In this document: one piece after another, positions 1 to 5,026 of the stretch | Position numbering within the stretch: position 1 is the first letter of the stretch | Layout of the letters: the number at the start of each line of letters is the position of its first letter | Assembly (NCBI GenBank): GCA_030043395.1 | Contig: JASHXW010000497.1 | Coordinates: forward strand, 1-6,756 | Direction: 5' to 3' | DNA length: 6,756 bases | From: Streptosporangiaceae bacterium | GTDB taxonomy: Bacteria > Actinomycetota > Actinomycetes > Streptosporangiales > Streptosporangiaceae | Notes under the pieces: model-generated | Seen by the model: only the letters and a program-made list of their open reading frames with translations | The model's database searches: none | Told to the model about the DNA's origin: nothing | Made by a program: the position numbers and the translations under genes

Positions 1-180
1 GTCGTCAGCCAGGGAGTAGCGATCGCCGTAGTCCGCGTATGCGTCCCGTCCGTCGGTATCCCGCTGATCCATGCCGACGCCTAGCTCTGCCCGCAGCCGG
101 TCAAGGTCAGTGCCGCCACCGCTGTACTTCAGCTGGCGTGCCACCTTCACCTGCTTGGCCTTGGCTCGGCCGCGCCCCAT
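1..180 (-). CDS. DUF3073 family small protein, 3' end outside the window
   Basis: Sixty residues are visible, beginning MGRGRAKAKQVKVARQLKY and continuing with a TDLDRLRAELG segment. This is the hallmark N-terminus of the actinobacterial DUF3073 family: a short, very basic first 20 residues, then an acidic, tyrosine-rich second half (around DGRDAYADYGDRYS). The family has no established function; the basic start would suit nucleic-acid or ribosome contact, but that is inference. The ATG at 178-180 is preceded by a GAGGGGG Shine-Dalgarno stretch about 7 bases upstream. No stop codon occurs before the left edge, so the C-terminus is missing. In other actinobacteria the gene often lies close to vdh and bldC, as here, which supports the call. 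It is co-oriented with vdh but separated from it by 232 bases, so it probably has its own promoter. Confidence 0.9.
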   Translation of the reverse strand, partial: MGRGRAKAKQVKVARQLKYSGGGTDLDRLRAELGVGMDQRDTDGRDAYADYGDRYSLADD

Positions 181-203
181 TGGCTCGACCCCCTCGAACG
201 TAC

Positions 204-262
204 GGGACCACTCGGTCCCTGGTCACCGCGCTTGATGCCTGGTATACCCGGCTCGATGCCGG
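204..262. promoter_or_regulatory. leader region of the DUF3073 gene with two small perfect hairpins
   Basis: Two perfect inverted repeats lie just upstream of the DUF3073 start. One is GGGACC-ACTC-GGTCCC at 204-219; the other is CCGGC-TCGAT-GCCGG at 248-262. The first would fold in the mRNA leader about 24 bases before the start codon. A TATACC hexamer on the minus strand (246-241) could be a -10 element, but no good -35 accompanies it. Nothing else recognisable lies in the 232 bases between the two genes. The repeats are real in the sequence; a regulatory role is a guess. Confidence 0.25.
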
Positions 263-412
263 ATTCTTCGCACGTTAGACCGACCGCTGGATCCCATCGC
301 ATGTGGACCCAGCGCATCCTGTGCCTTCGTACACAGACAACCGTACCTGTTTTGGGCGGCCCGCGCTTCCAGCAGGTTGCCGCCAGGTGCGATCTGTGGC
401 CGCCGAAGGCCC

Positions 413-1576
413 TCAGCCACCCAGCCAGATGCCCCGCAGTCGCCCGACTTCGGACATCCGGCGCTCGGCCAGGCGGTCAGCGGCCACTGATGGCGGAACG
501 CTCTCCTCTTCGGAGACGGCCAGGATCTGCTTGGTGGTGTCGAAGATCCGCTCCGCCCTGGCCTTCGCGCGATCGAAGTTAAAGCCGGCGAGCTCGTCGG
601 CGACCTGGATCACGCCTCCGGCGTTCACCACGTAGTCGGGTGCGTACAAGACGCCGTGCTCGGCCAGGAGCTTGTCCATGCCAGCGTGGGCGAGCTGGTT
701 GTTCGCTCCGCCGCATACCACTCTCGCGCGCAGCTCGGACAGCGCGTCCTCGTCGATCGCCCCGCCGAGCGCGCACGGGGAGTAGACGTCGCACACGCTG
801 CTGACCAGGTCGTGGCGGCTGGCCACGGCCGTCAGACTCGGGTGCCGGGTCAGCACCCGATCGATCGCGGCATCGCTGACGTCGTAGACGATGACCTGCG
901 CGCCGTCGGCGACCAGGTGATCGACGAGGTGGCTGCCTACCTTCCCTACCCCCTCGACGGCGACGACCCGGCCGTCCAGGCTCGGGCTGCCCCAGGCGTG
1001 CTCGGCCGCTGCGCGCATGCCCTGGAAGACGCCGAACGCGGTAAGCACCGAGGAGTCTCCTGCCCCGCCGTTGGGCTCGGTCCGGCCGGTGACGTGCTGG
1101 CACTCCCTGGCGATGATGTCCATGTCCTCGCTGTAGGTGCCCACATCGCATGCGGTGATGTAACGGCCATTCAGTGATTGGACAAACCGGCCATAAGCTC
1201 GCAGCAGTGCCTCGGTCTTGATCCGGCCTGGATCGCCGATGATGACGGCCTTGCCGCCGCCGAGGTCCAGGCCGGCCATCGCGTTCTTGTAGGCCATCGC
1301 CCTGGACAGGTTCAGTACGTCAGCGATCGCGGCCGCGTCGCTCGGATACGGGTAAAAGCGCGTCCCTCCGAGGGATGGTCCGAGGGCGGTGGAGTAGATC
1401 GCGATGATTGCTCGCAGGCCCGTCGGCCCGTCATGGCAGAAGACGACCTGCTCGTGGCCGGCGTAGCTGAGGGCAGTGCCATGCGCGGGGCTTGCGCCAT
1501 GGCCCTGCGCGGGGCCCTGTGCAGGCGAGGCACCAGTTTCGGTATCTCTCTGCGCTGGTTCCATAACAATCGCCAC
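413..1576 (-). CDS. vdh: valine/leucine (branched-chain amino acid) dehydrogenase
   Basis: A 387-residue Glu/Leu/Phe/Val dehydrogenase. It oxidatively deaminates branched-chain amino acids to 2-oxo acids with NAD+, which feeds catabolism and, in actinomycetes, supplies acyl-CoA precursors. The sequence shows [16 protein letters not shown] (62-77), the catalytic lysines in MAYKNA (K97) and LGGGK (K109), and the catalytic Asp in TACDVGT (D144). It also shows the Rossmann motif EGVGKVG (208-214), an Asp ending the second strand (D232, expected for NAD+ preference), GGANNQL (289-295) and [10 protein letters not shown] (312-321). It ends with the typical GRLRGIWL tail. The start is GTG at 1576 with GGAG eight bases upstream; the ATG at 1564 is less well placed. 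The first ~38 residues are a low-complexity Ala/Gln/Gly/Pro/His extension, absent from the Streptomyces enzymes I remember, which begin near the HEQVVFC segment. Valine versus leucine preference cannot be read from sequence. Confidence 0.93.
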   Translation of the reverse strand: MAIVMEPAQRDTETGASPAQGPAQGHGASPAHGTALSYAGHEQVVFCHDGPTGLRAIIAIYSTALGPSLGGTRFYPYPSDAAAIADVLNLSRAMAYKNAMAGLDLGGGKAVIIGDPGRIKTEALLRAYGRFVQSLNGRYITACDVGTYSEDMDIIARECQHVTGRTEPNGGAGDSSVLTAFGVFQGMRAAAEHAWGSPSLDGRVVAVEGVGKVGSHLVDHLVADGAQVIVYDVSDAAIDRVLTRHPSLTAVASRHDLVSSVCDVYSPCALGGAIDEDALSELRARVVCGGANNQLAHAGMDKLLAEHGVLYAPDYVVNAGGVIQVADELAGFNFDRAKARAERIFDTTKQILAVSEEESVPPSVAADRLAERRMSEVGRLRGIWLGG

Positions 1577-1877
1577 GGCGGCAACTCCAGGCTCTCAGTT
1601 CGCCGGATCCTCGTTGACCCAGCTCCCGCACCACAGCGTATCCCCATGATCGCTGGCACTAATGATGGTGGCGCAATGCATGAAGCCGCCTGTGCGGGGC
1701 AAATACCTCATGACAGAGCATGCCGTAGAACTGCGGAGGATTATCTAGGCACTGCCGATAGTTGCAGTACTCAGTGGGGTCCTCCGCATCCGGGGGGTAG
1801 TCGAAGCGGCACGCGCACGCGGTTCGCACGAGGCACGCGAAGGACGGAGAGTGACGGTGCGTGACCTCCGGGTGGGC

Positions 1878-1915
1878 AGGAGGTGAGCAGCCATCGACCT
1901 GAGTATCAGTCAGGT
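1878..1915 (+). promoter_or_regulatory. SD-like sequence without a clear gene, followed by a dyad
   Basis: AGGAGGTGA at 1878-1886 closely complements the 16S rRNA 3' end, yet no ATG, GTG or TTG lies at normal distance behind it. Eleven bases later comes a perfect inverted repeat ACCTGA-N7-TCAGGT (1897-1915), with a smaller nested one, CTGA-GTA-TCAG (1899-1909). This may be chance, a protein-binding site, or part of a small transcript. Function is not assigned. Confidence 0.2.
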
Positions 1916-2013
1916 AAGCCGTGTGGACCTGCGACGATACGTCCGCATGAGGGCTCGATGACCAGCTAGCTACCAGAGGAGCGGCTACGCCCAGTAGTCG
2001 GCAGGAGGCGGAC

Positions 2014-2091
2014 ATGACTTTTCCGAATCCGCCCGTTGCGACGGTGCGTGTCTGTAGGATCACGCAACGTGACTCAGATCAACGGGGGTAA
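2014..2091 (+). CDS. candidate 25-residue small or leader peptide upstream of bldC
   Basis: An open frame of 25 codons begins MTFPNPPVATVRVCRITQ and ends at TAA 2089-2091. Its main support is a strong Shine-Dalgarno, AGGAGG at 2003-2008, five bases before the ATG. It resembles no family I know. It lies 169 bases upstream of bldC and upstream of the predicted bldC promoter at 2132-2159, so translation would require a different, earlier transcript start. It could be a leader peptide on a longer bldC transcript, an independent small protein, or chance. Codon use is mixed (ACT, TTT, AAT early on), which weakens the case. Confidence 0.25.
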   Translation: MTFPNPPVATVRVCRITQRDSDQRG

Positions 2092-2131
2092 CGGGGACAC
2101 GTTCCCAAAACTTCTGCTCCTGGTGGTCGCT

Positions 2132-2159
2132 TTGTCACCGCTGGTGATGGCAATATGGT
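2132..2159 (+). promoter_or_regulatory. candidate housekeeping promoter for bldC
   Basis: TTGTCA (2132-2137) matches the -35 consensus TTGACA at five of six positions. TATGGT (2154-2159) matches TATAAT at four of six. The spacer is 16 bases. Transcription would start near 2166, giving a leader of about 95 bases before the bldC ATG. The -10 lies inside the perfect inverted repeat at 2153-2174, so a protein bound there could block initiation. Called from sequence pattern alone. Confidence 0.45.
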
Positions 2160-2174
2160 AACAGTAGACCATAT
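2153..2174. repeat. perfect inverted repeat over the bldC promoter (candidate operator)
   Basis: The two 7-base arms are ATATGGT (2153-2159) and ACCATAT (2168-2174), separated by 8 bases, so the arm centres are 15 bp apart, near one and a half helical turns. The left arm covers the predicted -10 and the right arm sits at the expected transcription start. This is the layout of a repressor operator. The dyad symmetry suits a conventional dimer. It fits less well with BldC itself, which is reported to bind DNA as head-to-tail arrays on direct repeats, so another regulator is the simpler inference. Confidence 0.35.
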
Positions 2175-2260
2175 GGGACATCCACGGCAGGTTCCGCAAT
2201 GGAGCCACGAACACAACAGAAACAGGATCAGTTGAAAGGTCCAGGAGGAGAGGCCTCAAA

Positions 2261-2464
2261 ATGTCTGCACGAACCCCAGAAGCCGAGCCGCTGCTGACGC
2301 CAGCCGAGGTTGCGACCATGTTCAGGGTCGACCCGAAGACCGTGACTCGGTGGGCGAAGGCGGGGAAGCTGACGTCCATCAGGACTCTCGGCGGCCACCG
2401 TCGTTACCGTGAGACGGAGGTCCGTGCGTTGCTTGCGGGCATCCCGCAGCAGCGCTCGGAGTAA
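2261..2464 (+). CDS. bldC: BldC, MerR-like developmental regulator
   Basis: A 67-residue DNA-binding protein. In Streptomyces BldC controls the timing of differentiation and specialised metabolism. The protein consists almost entirely of one winged helix-turn-helix of the MerR type. LLTPAEVATMF (11-21) and DPKTVTRWAKAGKL (24-37) form the helix-turn-helix, and the wing carries LGGHRRYR (43-50), the conserved MerR-type signature. There is no C-terminal coiled coil or effector domain, which is normal for BldC and separates it from classical MerR proteins. The length is close to that of the S. coelicolor protein. The ATG follows a rich SD tract, AGGAGGAGAGG (2243-2253), and TAA ends the gene just before a strong stem-loop. 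Expression is probably driven by the promoter at 2132-2159. Divergence from vdh suggests, without proving, shared control of the region between them. Confidence 0.93.
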   Translation: MSARTPEAEPLLTPAEVATMFRVDPKTVTRWAKAGKLTSIRTLGGHRRYRETEVRALLAGIPQQRSE

Positions 2465-2470
2465 GGCCTG

Positions 2471-2504
2471 GCCAGATCCCCGCGCCCGGATTGCGGGGGC
2501 TGGC
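2471..2504. terminator. bldC terminator stem-loop, possibly bidirectional
   Basis: Seven bases after the bldC TAA, an outer stem GCCAG/CTGGC (2471-2475 with 2500-2504) surrounds an inner stem CCCCGC/GCGGGG (2478-2483 with 2493-2498) and a 9-base loop. A small asymmetric internal loop (AT opposite G) divides the stems. No T-run follows on either strand, as is common for actinobacterial terminators. The small minus-strand candidate gene ends at 2535, so the stem-loop could stop both convergent transcripts. Confidence 0.65.
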
Positions 2505-2534
2505 GGGCGCGTGTCCGAGCACGCCTAGCGTGGC

Positions 2535-2708
2535 TCAGCGCGGATGCAGGGGGGTCGGCCCGGCGGCGAACGTCGCCTGCGGGTCGTCGTAGCGCAGGGC
2601 ACTGCCGCTACCGGCGGCTTCCAGGCGGCGGTGCCGTCGGCGCCGACCCGGCCTGTAGTTGAAACGGAGGGACATTGGGGGCTGCCCGAAGCATGGGTGC
2701 TTGGCCAT
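2535..2708 (-). CDS. candidate 57-residue basic hypothetical protein
   Basis: A short open frame starting MAKHPCFGQPPMSLRFNYRP, followed by an arginine-rich patch (RRRRHRR, about residues 22-28) and a neutral C-terminal half ending ATFAAGPTPLHPR. I do not recognise the family. In its favour, third codon positions are strongly G/C (about 48 of 57 codons), more so than in the competing minus-strand frame I checked. The residue mix (Y, F, N, H, Q) is also less skewed than in typical antisense frames, and it converges on the bldC stem-loop. Against it, the Shine-Dalgarno is weak (only GACGAG before the ATG at 2708) and no promoter is evident. A second in-frame ATG lies at 2675. The arginine patch suggests nucleic-acid contact if the gene is real. 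Confidence 0.3.
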   Translation of the reverse strand: MAKHPCFGQPPMSLRFNYRPGRRRRHRRLEAAGSGSALRYDDPQATFAAGPTPLHPR

Positions 2709-2911
2709 GGCAGCTCGTCAATGGGTGGTTCAGGGGGGTCACCGAGTAGGACGGTGCTAGGCCGCTCGAATGGTAAGGGCAAGAGGCCCATCGAAGGGGC
2801 TTGGCCAACCGGGCTCGAAATGCCCGGTCGCATGACATGGCGAGTTCGCGCCGTGGCGCCAGCGCGGCTGAGGGCCGGGCGGCGTGTGGATCTCCAGTTG
2901 CCAGGACCAGC

Positions 2912-2941
2912 GTCGACTGGACCGAGTGTCGGCTGGACCGA
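2912..2941. repeat. two-copy direct repeat, 16-bp period
   Basis: GTCGACTGGACCGA (2912-2925) recurs as GTCGGCTGGACCGA (2928-2941), 13 of 14 bases identical, with a 2-base spacer. The 16-bp spacing could suit a regulator binding tandem half-sites. It lies about 280 bases upstream of the 407-residue gene. Function is unknown. Confidence 0.4.
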
Positions 2942-2966
2942 AGATCATCCCGCGTGATACCAACGC

Positions 2967-3002
2967 ATTACACATTGCAGTCGTGTAGCGACTTTGCGTA
3001 AT
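2967..3002. repeat. compound inverted repeat in an AT-richer patch
   Basis: An outer dyad ATTAC/GTAAT (2967-2971 with 2998-3002) encloses a perfect inner hairpin AGTCG-TGTAG-CGACT (2979-2993). The two are separated by unequal 7- and 4-base stretches. The right outer arm overlaps the CGTAAT hexamer that might be a -10 element. It could be an operator or an RNA fold ahead of the next gene. Confidence 0.3.
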
Positions 3003-3221
3003 CGCTCCTGTCGCGTGCGCTGGTCGGACCATACTTGTCGCGATGCCGACTCTCCGCCGAGCAGTCTGCACGCCGAGTACGGCCGTGTGAGAGCGTCCGC
3101 GCTGACTACCGGGGGTCGCGTGGTGCGGATGAGGACGACATCGAACAGACGTAGCGAGCGATGCCGCAGGGGGCCCGCCATTGTGCGGAGCGTGCCGGCG
3201 CTATGAGGGAGGGAACGGCCG

Positions 3222-4445
3222 ATGCCGGATCCAGAGTTGATGTTCAGGGCCCAGGCGGCCGCTTCCGCACTTGAGCGGGCCTGGGAGCACTGGCGCACCG
3301 TCCACGGCCAAGCGGTAGATCCGTTGCCGACGGTGTCGAGTTACGTGGGGTATTCACTCGAGCAGCCGTGGGGCGAGCCGCGGGTCGTCTTCGGGCTCGC
3401 GGCTGAGGACGCCGAAGCGCTCGCGCTGCTGCTCGAGCGCCATGACTGCGTTGGCCCGGTACATGCCATGGTCAGCCGGCCCGCGGTACGGGAAGTGGCC
3501 GGCGGTCGGGAGTTCAGCGCCGGGCGTAGCTTTGGCGGGGACTTCGGCTTGCCCAGGGAGCTGGTCCTGCCGGGGGACGAGATGGCCGAGCCAATGTTCG
3601 GCGAGCCAGTGTTCGGCGAGCCAATGCTGCCGCCGCTGCCGATTCCTGCCCAGCCATCGGGGGCTACCGCCGAGCAGCGGGCGAGGATGTGGCGACCACC
3701 ACGGCACGATCTCGCCGATGACAGCCCAGACGATCAGGACGGCCCGGTCTACCGCGGGGTTGCCGCGGCAAGGAGGAAGTCCGCGCCTCCCGCGGCTGAC
3801 CGCGAAGAGAGCGCCCGGTCTGCAAGTGAAGTTCCGCAGGACGCTAGCGCGGACCGCGAAAGCTGGTCAGCCATGAATGACGCGCCCTGGGCACGGCAGT
3901 GGCGGATCGAGGACGATACCGAGATCGATGCTCCCGGACCCCTGGCGCTCGCGGCGTCGAACGCCAGAGTCGAGGCGGAGGCCCGGATCAAGGCGGCGGT
4001 GCGCGGGCGTGGCAGGTCGACCAAGCTCGAGGATCCGCTGGACGAAGTCGGCTCGGATGCGAGCGCCGACCCGGCGCAGGGGAACCCAGCCGCCACCGTG
4101 GCTTTCGGCTCGCCAGCTGCAGTCGCCGACGGTCGGCAGGAGAAACTCGAGCGGTCCGATCAGCCAGAGGTTTCCGGCCAGCTCGAACGGCCCGACCAGC
4201 TCGAACCGCCCGACCAGCTCGAACCGCCCGACCAGCCTGAGCAGCTCGGCGAGCAGGCCGCGCAGGAGTTCAGCCGGGCCGATGAGGTGCCGGATCAGCT
4301 GGACCAGGCCGGCGAGCAGCCGGAGCGGCGACCTGGCCAGCAACCGCAGAGCAGCCGGCGCGCGCGCATCGCCAGGGGAACCGCACCAAGGCCGGTCAAG
4401 GCGAAGAAGCCCGGTGTGCCGTCGGGCGGACCTGGCGGGCTCTAG
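3222..4445 (+). CDS. hypothetical protein: compact N-terminal domain with long disordered repeat-bearing tail
   Basis: 407 residues, function not recognised. Residues 1-90 look folded. They contain a helix AQAAASALERAWEHWRTVHG (10-29), then DPLPTVSSYVGYSLEQPWG (33-51), a strand-like RVVFGLA (54-60) and an Ala/Leu/Glu helix (61-74). From about 95 on the chain is low-complexity and charged, predicted disordered. It has an EP(M/V)FG repeat (123-135), a Lys/Arg/Asp/Ser-rich middle with two Trp-containing short motifs (SWSAM, PWARQW, 214-227), a QLE(R/P)PD hexapeptide repeat (320-337), and a basic end (RRARIARG...PVKAKKPG, 379-398). There is no signal peptide or membrane segment, so it is probably cytoplasmic. 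The start has GAGGGAGGG seven bases upstream of the ATG. The repeats suggest length variation between strains. A scaffold or nucleic-acid-associated role is only a guess. Its stop shares a CTAG with the convergent mscL stop. Confidence 0.82.
   Translation: MPDPELMFRAQAAASALERAWEHWRTVHGQAVDPLPTVSSYVGYSLEQPWGEPRVVFGLAAEDAEALALLLERHDCVGPVHAMVSRPAVREVAGGREFSAGRSFGGDFGLPRELVLPGDEMAEPMFGEPVFGEPMLPPLPIPAQPSGATAEQRARMWRPPRHDLADDSPDDQDGPVYRGVAAARRKSAPPAADREESARSASEVPQDASADRESWSAMNDAPWARQWRIEDDTEIDAPGPLALAASNARVEAEARIKAAVRGRGRSTKLEDPLDEVGSDASADPAQGNPAATVAFGSPAAVADGRQEKLERSDQPEVSGQLERPDQLEPPDQLEPPDQPEQLGEQAAQEFSRADEVPDQLDQAGEQPERRPGQQPQSSRRARIARGTAPRPVKAKKPGVPSGGPGGL
3588..3632 (+). repeat. 15-bp tandem repeat inside the 407-residue gene
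   Basis: GAGCCAATGTTCGGC (3588-3602) is followed by GAGCCAGTGTTCGGC (3603-3617), 14 of 15 identical, then a partial copy starting GAGCCAATG (3618-3632). The unit is a multiple of three and encodes EPMFG-EPVFG-EPMLP, so copy-number changes would keep the frame. The repeat sits at the junction between the N-terminal domain and the disordered tail. Confidence 0.8.
4179..4232 (+). repeat. 18-bp tandem repeat, three copies, encoding QLE(R/P)PD
   Basis: Three head-to-tail 18-base units (4179-4196, 4197-4214, 4215-4232) read CAGCTCGAACSGCCCGAC. Copies two and three are identical and copy one differs by one base. Degenerate copies flank them (ERSDQPE upstream, QPEQLG downstream to about 4250). The near-identity points to recent slippage or recombination; each unit adds six residues in frame. 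Confidence 0.85.
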
Positions 4446-4876
4446 CTAGGGCTTGGGGAGGACGCGGGGGCCGTCTCGCCTGCGGGCGGGACGGTCGCCG
4501 TGCAATACATGCAGCGCGTGGCGTTCAGCGGGATCTGGCTCAGGCACTCCGGGCACTCCCGCTGCGTGGCTGCCTGATTGCGCTGGTTCCAGGCGAGCAG
4601 CCTGGTCACGGGCGCGACTACCAGGAAGTAGACCACCAGCGCCAGGATCACGAACGAGATCACCGCGTTGAGGAAGCTGCCGTAGAGAATCTTGGCCGGG
4701 CCGATCGTTATCGCCAGCTTGCTGAAGTTCGGCTGGCCGCCGATCGCGGCGATGATCGGCGTGATGACGTCCTGCACCAGCGCCTGCACGACGGCGTTGA
4801 ACGCCACGCCGATAACTACTGCCACCGCAAGATCGACGATGTTGCCGCGTAGCAGGAACGCCTTGAACCCCTTCAT
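4442..4876 (-). CDS. mscL: large-conductance mechanosensitive channel MscL
   Basis: A 144-residue inner-membrane channel that opens under membrane tension to release solutes on hypo-osmotic shock; it acts as a homo-oligomer. The start MKGFKAFLLRGNIVDLAVAV carries the amphipathic N-terminal helix and the conserved RGN motif. TM1 runs about 14-40 (VAVVIGVAFNAVVQALV), a periplasmic loop about 41-64, and TM2 about 65-92 (ILYGSFLNAVISFVILALVVYFLVV). The C-terminal tail has a CxxC...CxxC zinc ribbon (C108, C111, C122, C125) in CPECLSQIP and CMYC, a tail often seen in actinobacterial MscL and absent from E. coli. The ATG at 4876 is chosen over an upstream TTG at 4921 because GGGAGG lies six bases before it and the family begins MKGF. 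The tail-to-tail stop overlap with the 407-residue gene leaves no room for an intergenic terminator. Confidence 0.95.
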   Translation of the reverse strand: MKGFKAFLLRGNIVDLAVAVVIGVAFNAVVQALVQDVITPIIAAIGGQPNFSKLAITIGPAKILYGSFLNAVISFVILALVVYFLVVAPVTRLLAWNQRNQAATQRECPECLSQIPLNATRCMYCTATVPPAGETAPASSPSPS

Positions 4877-4988
4877 CGATGTCCTCCCCAGATCCGCCAA
4901 GTTGCTGGATGACGCTATCAATGGCGAACCAGGCTGTGCGACCTTTGGGACATTGCCGGGGGCCAGCCAGGGACTGCGGGGCGGTGGC

Positions 4989-5026
4989 TACGGCGCGGAG
5001 ATTACGGCGCGGTGGTTACGGCGCGG
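4989..5026. repeat. TACGGCGCGG direct repeat, three copies, 14-bp period
   Basis: TACGGCGCGG occurs exactly at 4989-4998, 5003-5012 and 5017-5026. The array covers the last codons and the TAA stop (5016-5018) of the minus-strand cupin gene. Each copy brings a minus-strand stop (TAA, TAA, TAG). Because 14 is not a multiple of three, the three stops fall in all three frames. It may be a slippage product or a site; I know no matching element. Confidence 0.75.

Larger units (their letters stand above)
1577..2260. other. divergent intergenic region between vdh and bldC
   Basis: These 684 bases separate the minus-strand vdh from the plus-strand bldC. They are less GC-rich than their flanks in places. 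They hold the bldC promoter candidate with an overlapping inverted repeat near its right end, a 25-codon open frame at 2014, and an SD-like sequence with an adjacent dyad at 1878-1915; each is listed separately. A cysteine-rich minus-strand reading frame ending at 1659 is discussed as a finding. No convincing vdh promoter was found. A second regulatory RNA or small gene here cannot be excluded. Confidence 0.5.
2709..3221. other. long gap upstream of the 407-residue protein gene
   Basis: No convincing gene is visible in these 513 bases on either strand. Open frames here have poor third-position bias or no ribosome binding site. The stretch holds a 16-bp-period direct repeat (2912-2941) and a compound dyad (2967-3002) in a locally AT-richer patch, listed separately. 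A weak promoter pattern, TTGCAG (2975-2980), 16 bases, CGTAAT (2997-3002), could serve the downstream gene and would imply a leader of over 200 bases. A structured RNA or a decayed gene cannot be excluded by eye. Confidence 0.45.

Noticed and set aside
355..411. Possible vdh terminator: GGCC/GGCC (398-411) and GGCGGC/GCCGCC (355-384)
   Set aside because: Stems are short or have a large loop and there is no T-run; not strong enough to call.
656..1177. Plus-strand open frame of 173 codons
   Set aside because: Lies wholly antisense to vdh and has no recognisable motif.
1178..1864. Long plus-strand open frame overlapping vdh
   Set aside because: It is mostly antisense to the clearly real dehydrogenase, shows no family features and arises from GC-rich codon bias.
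2636..2647. 12-bp perfect palindrome GTCGGCGCCGAC
   Set aside because: Short GC palindromes are expected by chance in such GC-rich DNA; no associated promoter was seen.
2544..2957. Plus-strand 137-codon open frame downstream of bldC
   Set aside because: Gly/Arg/Pro-rich composition typical of chance frames, no ribosome binding site and no recognisable domain.
2994..3206. Plus-strand 70-codon frame ending just before the 407-residue gene
   Set aside because: TTG start without SD, weak third-position bias and Arg/Ser-rich sequence; position alone is not enough.
2945..3298. Minus-strand 117-codon frame in the gap before the 407-residue gene
   Set aside because: Overlaps the real gene start, has poor codon bias and no SD.
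3867..4343. Leucine/arginine-rich minus-strand frame within the 407-residue gene
   Set aside because: Its FELVGRFELVG-like repeats are just the antisense reading of the 18-bp coding repeat.
4442..4921. 159-residue version of MscL starting at TTG 4921
   Set aside because: The ATG at 4876 has a near-ideal SD and gives the family's usual MKGF start.
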